Assembly (NCBI GenBank): GCA_001873585.1
Contig: MNZL01000142.1
Coordinates: 1 to 13,955 of the forward strand
Length of the DNA stretch: 13,955 nucleotides
Source of the DNA: Rhodobacterales bacterium CG2_30_65_12
GTDB lineage: Bacteria; Pseudomonadota; Alphaproteobacteria; Rhodobacterales; Rhodobacteraceae
Direction of reading: 5' to 3'
In this document: positions 1-6,514 of the stretch, in pieces
Numbering within the stretch: position 1 is the stretch's first letter
Layout of the letters: each line of letters begins with the position of its first letter
Position numbers and translations under genes: made by a program
Notes under the pieces: generated by a model
Databases searched by the model: none
Told to the model about the DNA's origin: nothing
What the model saw: only the letters and a program-made list of their open reading frames with translations

Positions 1-839
1 AGGCCGGCCCAACGCTCGATCACCGGGGCATCGGCCAGCGCCGGGCAAGCGGCACGGGCGCGCGCGATCACGTCATCAAGCTGGGCGTCACAGGTCGTGG
101 GTTCCTCAAAATCACGCTCGGTGGTCGATCCGATCGCCACGGTGCCGTCGGCATGGGGCACGATGTGCACGCCGCCCGCGAAGATCTGCGGCAGATCGCG
201 CGCATCATAGCGCAACGCCGCCGACTGGCCTTTGACCGCTACGCCCACGGTCTTGCCGAAGTGCTCCGACAGCGCCACCAGACCGCCGGCGCCGGTGGCC
301 CAGACCACCCGGCCCTCGTCCGGGGCCTCTTCGGCGAAGTCTCCGCCCAACTGCGCCACCGCCGCCGCCAGAGCCGCCACGGCGCTGCGCGGGGCCATCC
401 GGGCGGTGAGGGTATCGCGGATCACCAGCCCGGTAGGGCTGACCGGCGCCCAAAGCTGTGGCGCCTCGATCACCTCCCAGCCAAACCGGCCCTGCCACAG
501 ATCCGCCGCCGTGTTCGCCCGCGCCTCGGCCAACTCAAGCGCGTGATCGTCGGCGATTGGCTGCAAACGACCGGTGCGGGCATAGCCCGGATCGCGCCCG
601 GCCACGCGCGCCACCTCGGCCCAGAACTCCGCGCCCATCGCCAGCGCGGCAAACTGAAACGCCTTCTTTTCATTCCAGTTTTCCGGCACATGCGGGGCCA
701 GCGCGCCAACCAGCCCACCCGACGACCCGGCCCCGGCACCATGCGGATCAACCACGCGCACCTTGGCGCCCATCGTCGCACAGGCGTAGGCCACCGCAAG
801 GCCAAAGGCCCCTGCCCCGCGCACCGTCACGTCTACCAT
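1..839 (-). CDS. FAD-dependent oxidoreductase, DAO/ThiO-like family (C-terminus beyond the window)
   Basis: The visible 279 residues start MVDVTVRGAGAFGLAVAYA. This is a dinucleotide-binding beta-alpha-beta unit (G8-A-G10-A-F-G13) with an acidic residue closing the second strand (VVD, about residue 31). A GSSGG turn and GALAPHVPENWN follow, then an internal stretch (VVWATGAGG) and HIVPHADGTVAIGSTTE, a pattern typical of D-amino-acid oxidase/glycine oxidase-type flavoproteins. A GGAGGG Shine-Dalgarno lies 7 nt before the ATG, which fixes the start. The gene runs off the left edge, so roughly the last quarter is missing. It is divergent from mnmD with only 59 bp between start codons. In gammaproteobacterial MnmC, an MnmD-like methyltransferase is fused to a DAO-type FAD domain that oxidises cmnm5(s2)U34 of tRNA. 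The neighbour could therefore be the separate oxidase partner, but this is inference. A glycine/D-amino-acid oxidase-like role fits equally well. Confidence 0.85.
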   Translation of the reverse strand, partial: MVDVTVRGAGAFGLAVAYACATMGAKVRVVDPHGAGAGSSGGLVGALAPHVPENWNEKKAFQFAALAMGAEFWAEVARVAGRDPGYARTGRLQPIADDHALELAEARANTAADLWQGRFGWEVIEAPQLWAPVSPTGLVIRDTLTARMAPRSAVAALAAAVAQLGGDFAEEAPDEGRVVWATGAGGLVALSEHFGKTVGVAVKGQSAALRYDARDLPQIFAGGVHIVPHADGTVAIGSTTERDFEEPTTCDAQLDDVIARARAACPALADAPVIERWAG

Positions 840-846
840 TGCCAAG

Positions 847-852
847 CCCTCC
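847..852 (-). promoter_or_regulatory. Ribosome binding site of the FAD oxidoreductase gene
   Basis: GGAGGG on the minus strand, 7 nt before the ATG at 839. It supports this start codon over any in-frame alternative. Confidence 0.7.
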
Positions 853-888
853 AGCCACGCGCATTGTCGCGCCGTTACAGAGGCTTCT

Positions 889-893
889 AGGGG
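889..893 (+). promoter_or_regulatory. Ribosome binding site of mnmD
   Basis: AGGGG lies 5 nt before the ATG at 899. It decides the start: the open frame continues far upstream, through the antisense of the divergent oxidoreductase gene, but only this ATG has a Shine-Dalgarno and gives the family N-terminus. The 59-bp divergent spacer holds no convincing -35/-10 pair for either gene. Confidence 0.65.
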
Positions 894-898
894 ATGAG

Positions 899-1564
899 AT
901 GGGCCAGCGCCAGTATGCCGAGGTCACATGGAACGAGCAGGGCACCCCCGTCTCGATGCAGTTCGACGATCCCTATTTCAGCCTCGAAGATGGGCTTGCT
1001 GAGACGCGCCACACCTTTCTGGCCGGCAACGGCCTGCCGGCGCGGTTCCGCCCCGGTTTTCGGGTCGCCGAGCTTGGCTTTGGCACCGGGCTCAACATGC
1101 TCGCCACCGCCCTCGCCGCGCCCGCAGGACCGATCCAATACACCAGCTTCGAGGCCTTCCCGATGGCCGCAGCCGAGATCGCCCGCGCGCTGGCCGCCTT
1201 CCCCGAGGGGCAAGCTATTGCCGCGCCGTTTCTCGAAGCCTGGGGTCGGGGCGAAACCTGCTTCACCCTTGGCGCGCTGAAGGTCGAGGTGATTCTTGGC
1301 GACGCGCGGCAAACCCTGCCGTTCTGGCCCGGCGTGGCCGACGCCTGGTATCTCGACGGTTTCAGCCCGGCGAAAAACCCCCAGCTCTGGGGCGAAGACC
1401 TGATGCGCGCAGTTGGCAACCATACGGCACCGGATGGCACTGCCGCAAGCTACACCGCCGCCGGCTTTGTGCGCCGTGGGCTGGAAGCTGCCGGATTCAC
1501 CGTCGAGCGCCGACCGGGTTTTGGCCGCAAGCGGCACATGACCGTGGCACGGCGCGCGCCATGA
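899..1564 (+). CDS. mnmD: MnmD, tRNA (5-methylaminomethyl-2-thiouridine)(34)-methyltransferase
   Basis: This 221-residue protein is a Rossmann-fold SAM-dependent methyltransferase of the MnmD/MnmC2 family. The family converts nm5(s2)U34 at the tRNA wobble position to mnm5(s2)U34. The N-terminus carries the substrate-side motif FDDPYFS (22-28). The SAM-binding glycine loop is ELGFGTG (58-64), with an acidic residue after the next strand (SFEAFP, 83-88). The family hallmark DGFSPAKNPQLW occupies 153-164, and the C-terminal GFGRKRHM (207-214) is also typical. Length matches stand-alone MnmD, that is, MnmC without its FAD half. Its stop overlaps the start of the EamA transporter gene (ATGA), so the two are probably co-transcribed and translationally coupled, although no functional link between them is obvious. 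A FAD oxidoreductase is encoded divergently next door. Family assignment is firm; the exact tRNA substrate in this organism is inferred. Confidence 0.93.
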   Translation: MGQRQYAEVTWNEQGTPVSMQFDDPYFSLEDGLAETRHTFLAGNGLPARFRPGFRVAELGFGTGLNMLATALAAPAGPIQYTSFEAFPMAAAEIARALAAFPEGQAIAAPFLEAWGRGETCFTLGALKVEVILGDARQTLPFWPGVADAWYLDGFSPAKNPQLWGEDLMRAVGNHTAPDGTAASYTAAGFVRRGLEAAGFTVERRPGFGRKRHMTVARRAP

Positions 1565-2457
1565 GCCAGGACAACACCCGCCTCGGCATCGCCCTGATGA
1601 TCGCCGCGAGCTTCGTTTTTGCCATGCAGGATGGCATCTCGCGCCACCTCGCCGGCGAATACAACGTGCTGATGGTGGTGATGATCCGCTACTGGTTTTT
1701 CGCCGCCTTCGTGCTGGTGATCGCCGCGCGCAAGGCCGGGGGCATCCGCGCGGCGGCGCGCACCTCCCAGCCGATTTTTCAGATTGCGCGTGGCCTGCTG
1801 CTGATCACCGAGATCTGCGTAACGGTAATGGCCTTCGTCCTCTTGGGCCTGATCCCGACGCATGCGATCTTTGCCTCGTTCCCGCTGATCATCGCCGCGC
1901 TCTCCGGCCCGGTGCTCGGCGAAAAGGTGGGCCCGCAGCGCTGGGCGGCCATTTTCGTCGGTTTCGTCGGCATCCTCATCATCCTGCGCCCCGGATTTGC
2001 GGTGTTCGCACCCAAAGCGCTGATCGCCCTGCTCGCGGCTTTTCTCTGGGCCGCCTACGGGCTGATGACGCGCTATGCCGCCCGCCGCGACAGCACCGCC
2101 ACCTCGTTTTTCTGGACCGGCACGGTGGGCGCGCTCGGCATGACGGTGGTTGGGGCATGGTTCTGGGAGCCGATGACCGGGCCGGACTGGGGCTGGATGG
2201 CTGTGCTCTGCGTGACCGGCGCGCTCGGGCACTGGCTGCTGATCCGGTGCTACGAGGTGGTGGAAGCCTCGACGGTGCAGCCGTTTGCCTATTTGCAGCT
2301 CGTCTTCGTCACCCTGATGGCGATCCCGGTGTTCGGCGAGGTGCTGGAGCCAAACGTTGCCCTCGGCGCTGCTATCGTGATCGCCGCCGGCCTTTTCACC
2401 GCCTGGCGCGAGCGGCGCGCGGCGCGGGCGTTCAGCGCCGCTTTAGCTCGTCGGTGA
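1561..2457 (+). CDS. DMT-superfamily transporter with two EamA domains
   Basis: This is a 298-residue, very hydrophobic inner-membrane protein. Two repeats of about 135 residues, each with roughly five membrane helices, give the ten-helix EamA layout. The first half contains GLIPTHAIFASFPLIIAAL and then GEKVGPQRWAAIFVGFVG. The second half repeats the pattern with YLQLVFVTLMAIPVFGEVLEP-like residues, closing with the helix GAAIVIAAGLFTAW. The GE motif before the last helix of each half is characteristic of EamA proteins. A basic tail (RERRAARAF) suggests a cytoplasmic C-terminus. The substrate cannot be read from sequence; relatives export amino acids or metabolites. The start codon overlaps the mnmD stop (ATGA), and there is no independent ribosome binding site. 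Its last 26 nt overlap the 3' end of the convergent lytic transglycosylase gene. Confidence 0.88.
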   Translation: MSQDNTRLGIALMIAASFVFAMQDGISRHLAGEYNVLMVVMIRYWFFAAFVLVIAARKAGGIRAAARTSQPIFQIARGLLLITEICVTVMAFVLLGLIPTHAIFASFPLIIAALSGPVLGEKVGPQRWAAIFVGFVGILIILRPGFAVFAPKALIALLAAFLWAAYGLMTRYAARRDSTATSFFWTGTVGALGMTVVGAWFWEPMTGPDWGWMAVLCVTGALGHWLLIRCYEVVEASTVQPFAYLQLVFVTLMAIPVFGEVLEPNVALGAAIVIAAGLFTAWRERRAARAFSAALARR

Positions 2458-4390
2458 AGTGGACCGGTTCGGTCTGCCCGGTCAGCCGCGCCCGGTAGTT
2501 GGGCAGGCTCTCGGTAACCCGCATCACGTAATTTCGGGTTTCGTTGAACGGGATTTGCTCGATCCAGTCGACGATATCGACACTGCCGGCGCGTGGATCG
2601 CCGTTCGCCTCGCTCCATCTGCTGGCCCGGCTCGGGCCGGCGTTATAGGCGACGGCGATCAGCACCGGGTTGTTGCCGAAGGTTTCGATCAGATGGGCGA
2701 GGTATTCCGATCCAAGCCGGGTATTGTAGACCATGCCATCGGTGAGCTTGCCCTTCTCGTAGGCCAGGCCCACACGCTTGGCCATGTCTTGCGCGGTGCC
2801 CGGCATGAGCTGCATCAGCCCCATCGCGCCCACGCCCGAGATCACCTGCGGGTTGAACTCGCTTTCGCGCCGGGCAATCGCCAGCTCCAGCGCGCGCGGC
2901 ACAATGCGGTTGCCGCGGCCGATATCGGGGGTGGGGAAATACGGGCGATGATACAGTCGGCCATGAAAATCGAGCGCATACTTGGCGAGCGAAAGCTGCA
3001 GATACGGCGCGCCGGCGTCTTCGGCCCATTGCATGAGCTGGCCAGTGGCGGTGGCATCGAGGCTCTCCATCAATTGCGCCACGAAGCGGCGAGCATAGTA
3101 GAGCTCGCCGGCCGCGAGCGAGAGCCGCCCCGCCTCCATCACCGAGGTGCCCCAGAACGGCGCTTCGCGGTAGCCCGGATAGGTCTGCGCCCCAGCCAGA
3201 TCGGGGCTCATCGCCAGCCCGGCCTTTTCGGCGGCAAGCAGGCCATAGAATGCCGTCTGATGCTGGCCAGCCGCCGCATAGGCAGCCTGCGCCTCCTCCC
3301 TGCGGCCCAGCGCCTCAAGCGCCCGGCCCTCCCAGTAGCCGCCGCGCGCGAGGCTTATCGGGCTTTGAACACCAGACTTGTGGGCGCGGAAATGCCTCAG
3401 CGCGGTTTCGGCATCGCCGAGCTTGCGCAGCGCGATGTAGCCCGAGAGCCATTCCAGCTCGGCGAAGGTGTCGCCGTCATTCAGGTAATGGCTGGCCGCA
3501 ATCCGGTAGGCGGTGCGCGCCTTGCCCTCGCGCAGCGCCCAGCGGGAAAGATCGGCGCGCCGGGCAGCCCAGCGCGCGGGATCGCCCAGCGCCGCCGCCG
3601 AGCTGGACCGCTCCAGCAAAAGTTCGATGGCGCTATCGTTGCGCCCCTTTCGTGCGCGCCACAGGAAGCGCTCATAGGCAAGGCCGGCATCGTCTTGCAG
3701 TGCGGCGGGCACATGTTCGATCAGGGCATCGACGCCGTTTTCATCGTCGCGCAGCGCAATCCGGGCGTTGGCAAGCGCCTTGTGGGCATCATCCACCCGA
3801 GCGAGCTGGCGTTTCGCCTCGTCGGAAAGCCCGCGCCAGAGCAGCATATCCATCCGCGCCTGGTGGTGGCGGGCGAGCGTCTTTGGCCAGTCGACCATGA
3901 AACGCGCTTCTTCCTGTTCGGAAAGCGAAAACGAGGTCCAGCCCCGAATCGCCTCGGCCATCGCCTTCTGTTTTGCGCCGGTATCCCAGAGCGCCTTGGC
4001 AAAGGCGAGTGTGCCCGCGCCGGTCTGCGGCGCCTGGGCCAGGAAAAAATCGAGGACCAGCGCCGGACTTGCATCTTCGGGAATGGTCTTCTCGGCGCGT
4101 TCGCGCAAGAGCGCCAGCCCCGGCCAATCAGGCCGCCGGGCAAGAAAGCCCACCGCCTCGGCAAAGGTGCCGCGCGAGGCGCGCAGGCGGTTCCAATCTA
4201 TTATGTCGCGCGCCACCGAGCCATCGGCGCCTGCCGCCACGCGGGCGCCCTCCCAATCGCCCTCCCGCATCAGCGCGAAACCACGCTCAAGCGCCGCCGC
4301 ATCCTGTGCCGGAGCGGCTGTTGCGAAAGCCAGCGCCAGCACGATCTGGGCCAACCCGATACGAAGAATTAATTGCATTTTCCCAACCAT
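2432..4390 (-). CDS. slt: Soluble lytic murein transglycosylase, Slt70-like
   Basis: This 652-residue periplasmic enzyme cleaves the MurNAc-GlcNAc bond of peptidoglycan, forming 1,6-anhydro-muropeptides. The N-terminus is a signal peptide: basic start, hydrophobic core LAQIVLALAFATA, probable cleavage after APA at residue 28. Residues of about 30-470 are alanine-rich helical repeats, matching the superhelical U/linker domain of Slt70. The C-terminal SLT domain (about 480-640) has the catalytic glutamate in ARRESEFNP (E near 509), then GAMGLMQLMPGTAQ, a AVAYNAGP motif, and WIEQIPFNETRNYV. All core family-1 lytic transglycosylase motifs are intact. The first ATG has an AGGA 7 nt upstream, so I prefer it to the ATG five codons in. 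The gene is divergent from dapA and converges on the EamA gene with a 26-nt overlap, leaving no room for a dedicated terminator. Confidence 0.94.
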   Translation of the reverse strand: MVGKMQLILRIGLAQIVLALAFATAAPAQDAAALERGFALMREGDWEGARVAAGADGSVARDIIDWNRLRASRGTFAEAVGFLARRPDWPGLALLRERAEKTIPEDASPALVLDFFLAQAPQTGAGTLAFAKALWDTGAKQKAMAEAIRGWTSFSLSEQEEARFMVDWPKTLARHHQARMDMLLWRGLSDEAKRQLARVDDAHKALANARIALRDDENGVDALIEHVPAALQDDAGLAYERFLWRARKGRNDSAIELLLERSSSAAALGDPARWAARRADLSRWALREGKARTAYRIAASHYLNDGDTFAELEWLSGYIALRKLGDAETALRHFRAHKSGVQSPISLARGGYWEGRALEALGRREEAQAAYAAAGQHQTAFYGLLAAEKAGLAMSPDLAGAQTYPGYREAPFWGTSVMEAGRLSLAAGELYYARRFVAQLMESLDATATGQLMQWAEDAGAPYLQLSLAKYALDFHGRLYHRPYFPTPDIGRGNRIVPRALELAIARRESEFNPQVISGVGAMGLMQLMPGTAQDMAKRVGLAYEKGKLTDGMVYNTRLGSEYLAHLIETFGNNPVLIAVAYNAGPSRASRWSEANGDPRAGSVDIVDWIEQIPFNETRNYVMRVTESLPNYRARLTGQTEPVHFTDELKRR

Positions 4391-4409
4391 GGCGCATTCC
4401 TAACGCGAC

Positions 4410-4423
4410 TGTCGCGCGCGACA
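4410..4423. repeat. Perfect 14-bp palindrome between slt and dapA
   Basis: TGTCGCGCGCGACA is identical to its own reverse complement. It lies 20 bp before the slt start and 95 bp before the dapA start. Such a dyad may be an operator for a dimeric regulator or a restriction/modification-rich GC palindrome. Nothing in the sequence identifies a binding protein. Confidence 0.5.
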
Positions 4424-4433
4424 ACACACAATC

Positions 4434-4462
4434 TTGGCAATCCTGAAACTTGCGGCTAGTTT
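4434..4462 (+). promoter_or_regulatory. Weak candidate promoter for dapA-trmO-smpB
   Basis: TTGGCA (4434-4439) matches the -35 consensus well and is followed, 17 nt later, by TAGTTT (4457-4462), a poor -10 with three of six consensus bases. It lies in the only non-coding stretch upstream of dapA, which is the main reason to propose it. Confidence 0.3.
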
Positions 4463-4505
4463 CCGCCGCGTTTACCCCGGAGTGACTCGGGGGCCACCAA
4501 CACCA

Positions 4506-4511
4506 AAGGAG
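4506..4511 (+). promoter_or_regulatory. Ribosome binding site of dapA
   Basis: AAGGAG lies 6 nt before the ATG at 4518. This near-consensus site excludes the longer in-frame reading that begins at 4434. Confidence 0.8.
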
Positions 4512-4517
4512 CGTGTC

Positions 4518-5390
4518 ATGTTCAGAGGATCGATTCCTGCCTTGGTCACGCCGTTCAAGAACGGCGCAGTGGATTTCGACGCGCTCAAACGCCTCGTCAA
4601 CTGGCATGTGGAACAAGGCTCCGATGGTCTGGTGCCGGTGGGCACGACCGGCGAGAGCCCCACGCTCAGCCACAAGGAGCACGAGCGGGTGATCGACGAA
4701 GTGGTAAAGGCCGCCGCCGGGCGCGTCCCGGTGATTGCCGGCGCGGGCTCGAACAACACCGTGGAAGCTGTGCGTTTGATGGAGCACGCCAAGTCCGTGG
4801 GTGCCGACGCCGCCCTTGTCGTTACGCCCTATTACAACAAACCCACCCAGGCCGGGCTGATCGCGCACTACAGCGAGCTTGCCAAGGTCGGCATGCCGAT
4901 CATCATCTACAACATCCCCGGCCGCTCGGCGGTGGACATGCTGCCCGACACGATGGGCGCACTGGCCAAGCTCAAGGCGATCGTGGGCGTGAAAGACGCC
5001 ACCGGCGATCTCGCCCGGGTCGCCAAGCAGCGGATCACCTGCGGTGAGGATTTCATCCAGATCTCCGGCGAAGACGCTACCGCCGTCGGCTTCAACGCGA
5101 TGGGGGGGCAGGGCTGCATCTCGGTCACCGCCAACGTGGCGCCGGCTCTCTGCGCCGAGGTGCAGGCGGCAACGCTGGCGGGCGACTACGCCACCGCGCT
5201 GGCACTTTCGGACAAGCTCATGCCGCTACACCTGGCGATTTTCCTCGAACCCGGCGTGGTGGGCGTGAAATACGCGATGTCGCGCCTTGGCCTGATCGAG
5301 CCCGACGTGCGCTCACCGCTGATCGAGGCAACCGACGCTACAAAGGCCGTGATCGACGCGGCGCTACGCCACGCCGGGCTGCTTGCCTGA
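4518..5390 (+). CDS. dapA: 4-hydroxy-tetrahydrodipicolinate synthase
   Basis: DapA (290 residues) condenses pyruvate with L-aspartate-4-semialdehyde in the first committed step to diaminopimelate and lysine. It is a cytosolic TIM-barrel enzyme of the NAL/DHDPS family. The N-terminus reads GSIPALVTPF. The pyruvate-side motif GTTGESPTL (42-50) carries the paired threonines T43-T44. YYNKPTQ (105-111), catalytic Tyr131 and substrate-binding Arg136 in YNIPGR, and Schiff-base Lys159 in VGVKDATGDL are all present, so the full active site is intact. Length is as expected for the family. The start follows a strong AAGGAG. The trmO-like gene begins 1 bp after its stop, and smpB follows, making a likely three-gene operon; I recall dapA next to smpB in many Rhodobacterales genomes. 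Confidence 0.96.
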   Translation: MFRGSIPALVTPFKNGAVDFDALKRLVNWHVEQGSDGLVPVGTTGESPTLSHKEHERVIDEVVKAAAGRVPVIAGAGSNNTVEAVRLMEHAKSVGADAALVVTPYYNKPTQAGLIAHYSELAKVGMPIIIYNIPGRSAVDMLPDTMGALAKLKAIVGVKDATGDLARVAKQRITCGEDFIQISGEDATAVGFNAMGGQGCISVTANVAPALCAEVQAATLAGDYATALALSDKLMPLHLAIFLEPGVVGVKYAMSRLGLIEPDVRSPLIEATDATKAVIDAALRHAGLLA

Positions 5391-5391
5391 C

Positions 5392-5868
5392 ATGGCCGAC
5401 GTGAACCAGATCCGTGCGGGCGAAACCGCCCTTCCCGCCGATCCCGCCGCCAAGCCCGACGCCGGTGTGGTGTTCATCGGCCGCATCCGCTCACCCTGGG
5501 CGCGGGGCAACTGCCCGCGCAATATCTCGAAGGCCCGCGCCGAGCACCCCGACGCCTGGATCGAGCTTGATCCGAAGTGGGCGCCCGCCCTCGCCGGGCT
5601 TGTCGTGGGCCAGCCGATCCTTCTGCTCTACTGGATGAACCACGCCCGGCGCGACCTGCTCACGCAGACGCCCACCCATGTAGACGTGGCGCGCGGCACC
5701 TTCAGCTTGCGCTCGCCCAACCGGCCAAACCCGGTGGCGGCCTCCACGGTGCGAATCACATCTCTCGACGGCAACAGGATCGGGATTGACGCCATAGATT
5801 GCTTCGATGACACGCCGCTGATCGACATCAAACCCTGGCTCGAAACCATCGACATCCCGCCCGCCTGA
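5392..5868 (+). CDS. trmO: TrmO/TsaA-like SAM-dependent methyltransferase (tRNA m6t6A37), short form
   Basis: This 158-residue protein belongs to the UPF0066/TsaA family. Members such as E. coli TrmO use SAM to N6-methylate t6A37 in a subset of threonine tRNAs. Visible motifs are FIGRIRSPW (28-36), LYWMNHA (79-85), the family signature LRSPNRPNPVA (106-116), and the C-terminal block DDTPLIDIKPW (139-149). It has only the beta-barrel core and lacks the extra C-terminal domain of the 235-residue E. coli protein. An N-terminal extension of about 23 residues precedes the core. The ATG at 5392 is one base after the dapA stop with no clear Shine-Dalgarno, so translation probably depends on coupling to dapA; an in-frame TTG three codons earlier is less likely. 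The tRNA substrate is inferred from the family only. Confidence 0.82.
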   Translation: MADVNQIRAGETALPADPAAKPDAGVVFIGRIRSPWARGNCPRNISKARAEHPDAWIELDPKWAPALAGLVVGQPILLLYWMNHARRDLLTQTPTHVDVARGTFSLRSPNRPNPVAASTVRITSLDGNRIGIDAIDCFDDTPLIDIKPWLETIDIPPA

Positions 5869-5883
5869 GCCTATCTCACCCAC

Positions 5884-6369
5884 ATGGCGAAGAAGAGCAA
5901 AAAAGATACCGACCCGAATTACAAGGTGATCGCCGAAAACCGGCGGGCGCGGCACGAGTATGCCATCGAGGAAGATCTTGAGTGCGGCATCATCCTGGTG
6001 GGCTCCGAGGTAAAGAGCCTGCGCGGTGGCGGCGCCAATATTGCCGAGAGCTACGCTGAGGTGGAAAATGGCGAGCTGTGGCTCGTCAACAGCTCGATCG
6101 CGGCCTACGAGCAAGCCAAGACCTGGGGCCACGAAGAACGCCGCCGGCGCAAGCTGCTCGCCTCGAAAAAAGAGCTCGCCCGGCTCTGGAACGCCACCCA
6201 GCGCAAGGGGATGACGCTGGTGCCGCTGGTGCTCTACTTCAACCACAAGGGGCTGGTAAAAATCAAGATTGGCATCGCCAAGGGCAAGAAAACCCACGAC
6301 AAACGCGCCGATGAAGCCAAGCACGACTGGAAGCGCCAACAAGCCCGGCTTTTGCGCGAGCGGGGCTGA
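5884..6369 (+). CDS. smpB: SsrA-binding protein SmpB
   Basis: SmpB (161 residues) binds tmRNA and brings it to stalled ribosomes for trans-translation. The N-terminus is lysine-rich. VIAENRRARHEYAIEEDLECG (about 15-35) opens the beta-barrel, followed by GIILVGSEVKSLR, the strongly conserved GGANIAESYAEV, and ELWLVNSSIAAYEQA. Conserved WNATQRKGMTLVPL and FNHKGLVKIKIGIAKGKK-type segments follow, and the basic C-terminal tail (KTHDKRADEAKHDWKRQ...) enters the mRNA channel in known structures. Length is as expected. It starts 15 nt after the trmO-like gene without a recognisable Shine-Dalgarno. A strong GC hairpin begins 6 nt after its stop. Confidence 0.96.
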   Translation: MAKKSKKDTDPNYKVIAENRRARHEYAIEEDLECGIILVGSEVKSLRGGGANIAESYAEVENGELWLVNSSIAAYEQAKTWGHEERRRRKLLASKKELARLWNATQRKGMTLVPLVLYFNHKGLVKIKIGIAKGKKTHDKRADEAKHDWKRQQARLLRERG

Positions 6370-6374
6370 CGCAA

Positions 6375-6393
6375 AGGGGGCTGTTTGCCCCCT
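6375..6393 (+). terminator. Hairpin after smpB, probable transcription terminator
   Basis: AGGGGGCTGTTTGCCCCCT forms a 7-bp GC stem with a 5-nt loop, starting 6 nt after the smpB stop. Only TCTT follows, not a long U-run, so intrinsic termination could be weak. It is the first element of the composite palindrome described separately. Confidence 0.55.
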
Positions 6394-6482
6394 CTTGGGC
6401 CAAGGCCCAATTCACCCCCAAAGGTATTTGCCGACCAAAGAAGTTCAAACAGGCTTCTTTGGTCTCGAAATACCTCGGGGGT

Positions 6483-6500
6483 GCGGGGGCTGGCCCCCGC
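6483..6500 (-). terminator. Hairpin after fmt, probable transcription terminator
   Basis: Read on the minus strand, GCGGGGG and CCCCCGC form a 7-bp stem with a 4-nt loop, starting 14 nt after the fmt stop codon. The sequence that follows is C-rich, not a U-run. It mirrors the hairpin after smpB. Confidence 0.45.
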
Positions 6501-6514
6501 TCCCTGGCTCTGAA

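Larger units (their letters stand above)
6375..6500. repeat. Composite palindromic intergenic element between smpB and fmt
   Basis: This 126-bp stretch is almost all inverted repeat. It holds hairpin A (6375-6393), hairpin B (TTGGGC/GCCCAA, 6395-6410), a long interrupted hairpin C (6413-6483) and hairpin D (GCGGGGG/CCCCCGC, 6483-6500). Hairpin C pairs CACCCCC with GGGGGTG, AGGTATTT with AAATACCT, and ACCAAAGAAG with CTTCTTTGGT around a 10-nt loop. Read from each end inward, both halves have the same order: a GGGGGC/GCCCCC-type hairpin, then CCCCC(R)AGGTATTT, 4 nt, ACCAAAGAAG. So it is two inverted copies of one unit, each downstream of one of the two convergent genes. I recall similar CCCCGAGGTATTT...AAAGAAG phrases after many Rhodobacterales genes. 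Confidence 0.8.

Noticed and set aside
840..898. Divergent promoters between the FAD oxidoreductase gene and mnmD
   Set aside because: GACAAT on the minus strand and TTGTCG on the plus strand were considered, but neither has a partner hexamer at a credible distance. One would place transcription start on the start codon.
2459..4372. A 637-codon open frame on the plus strand opposite slt
   Set aside because: It is antisense to an Slt70-like gene with intact catalytic motifs. Long open antisense frames are expected in GC-rich DNA, and the product has no recognisable motifs.
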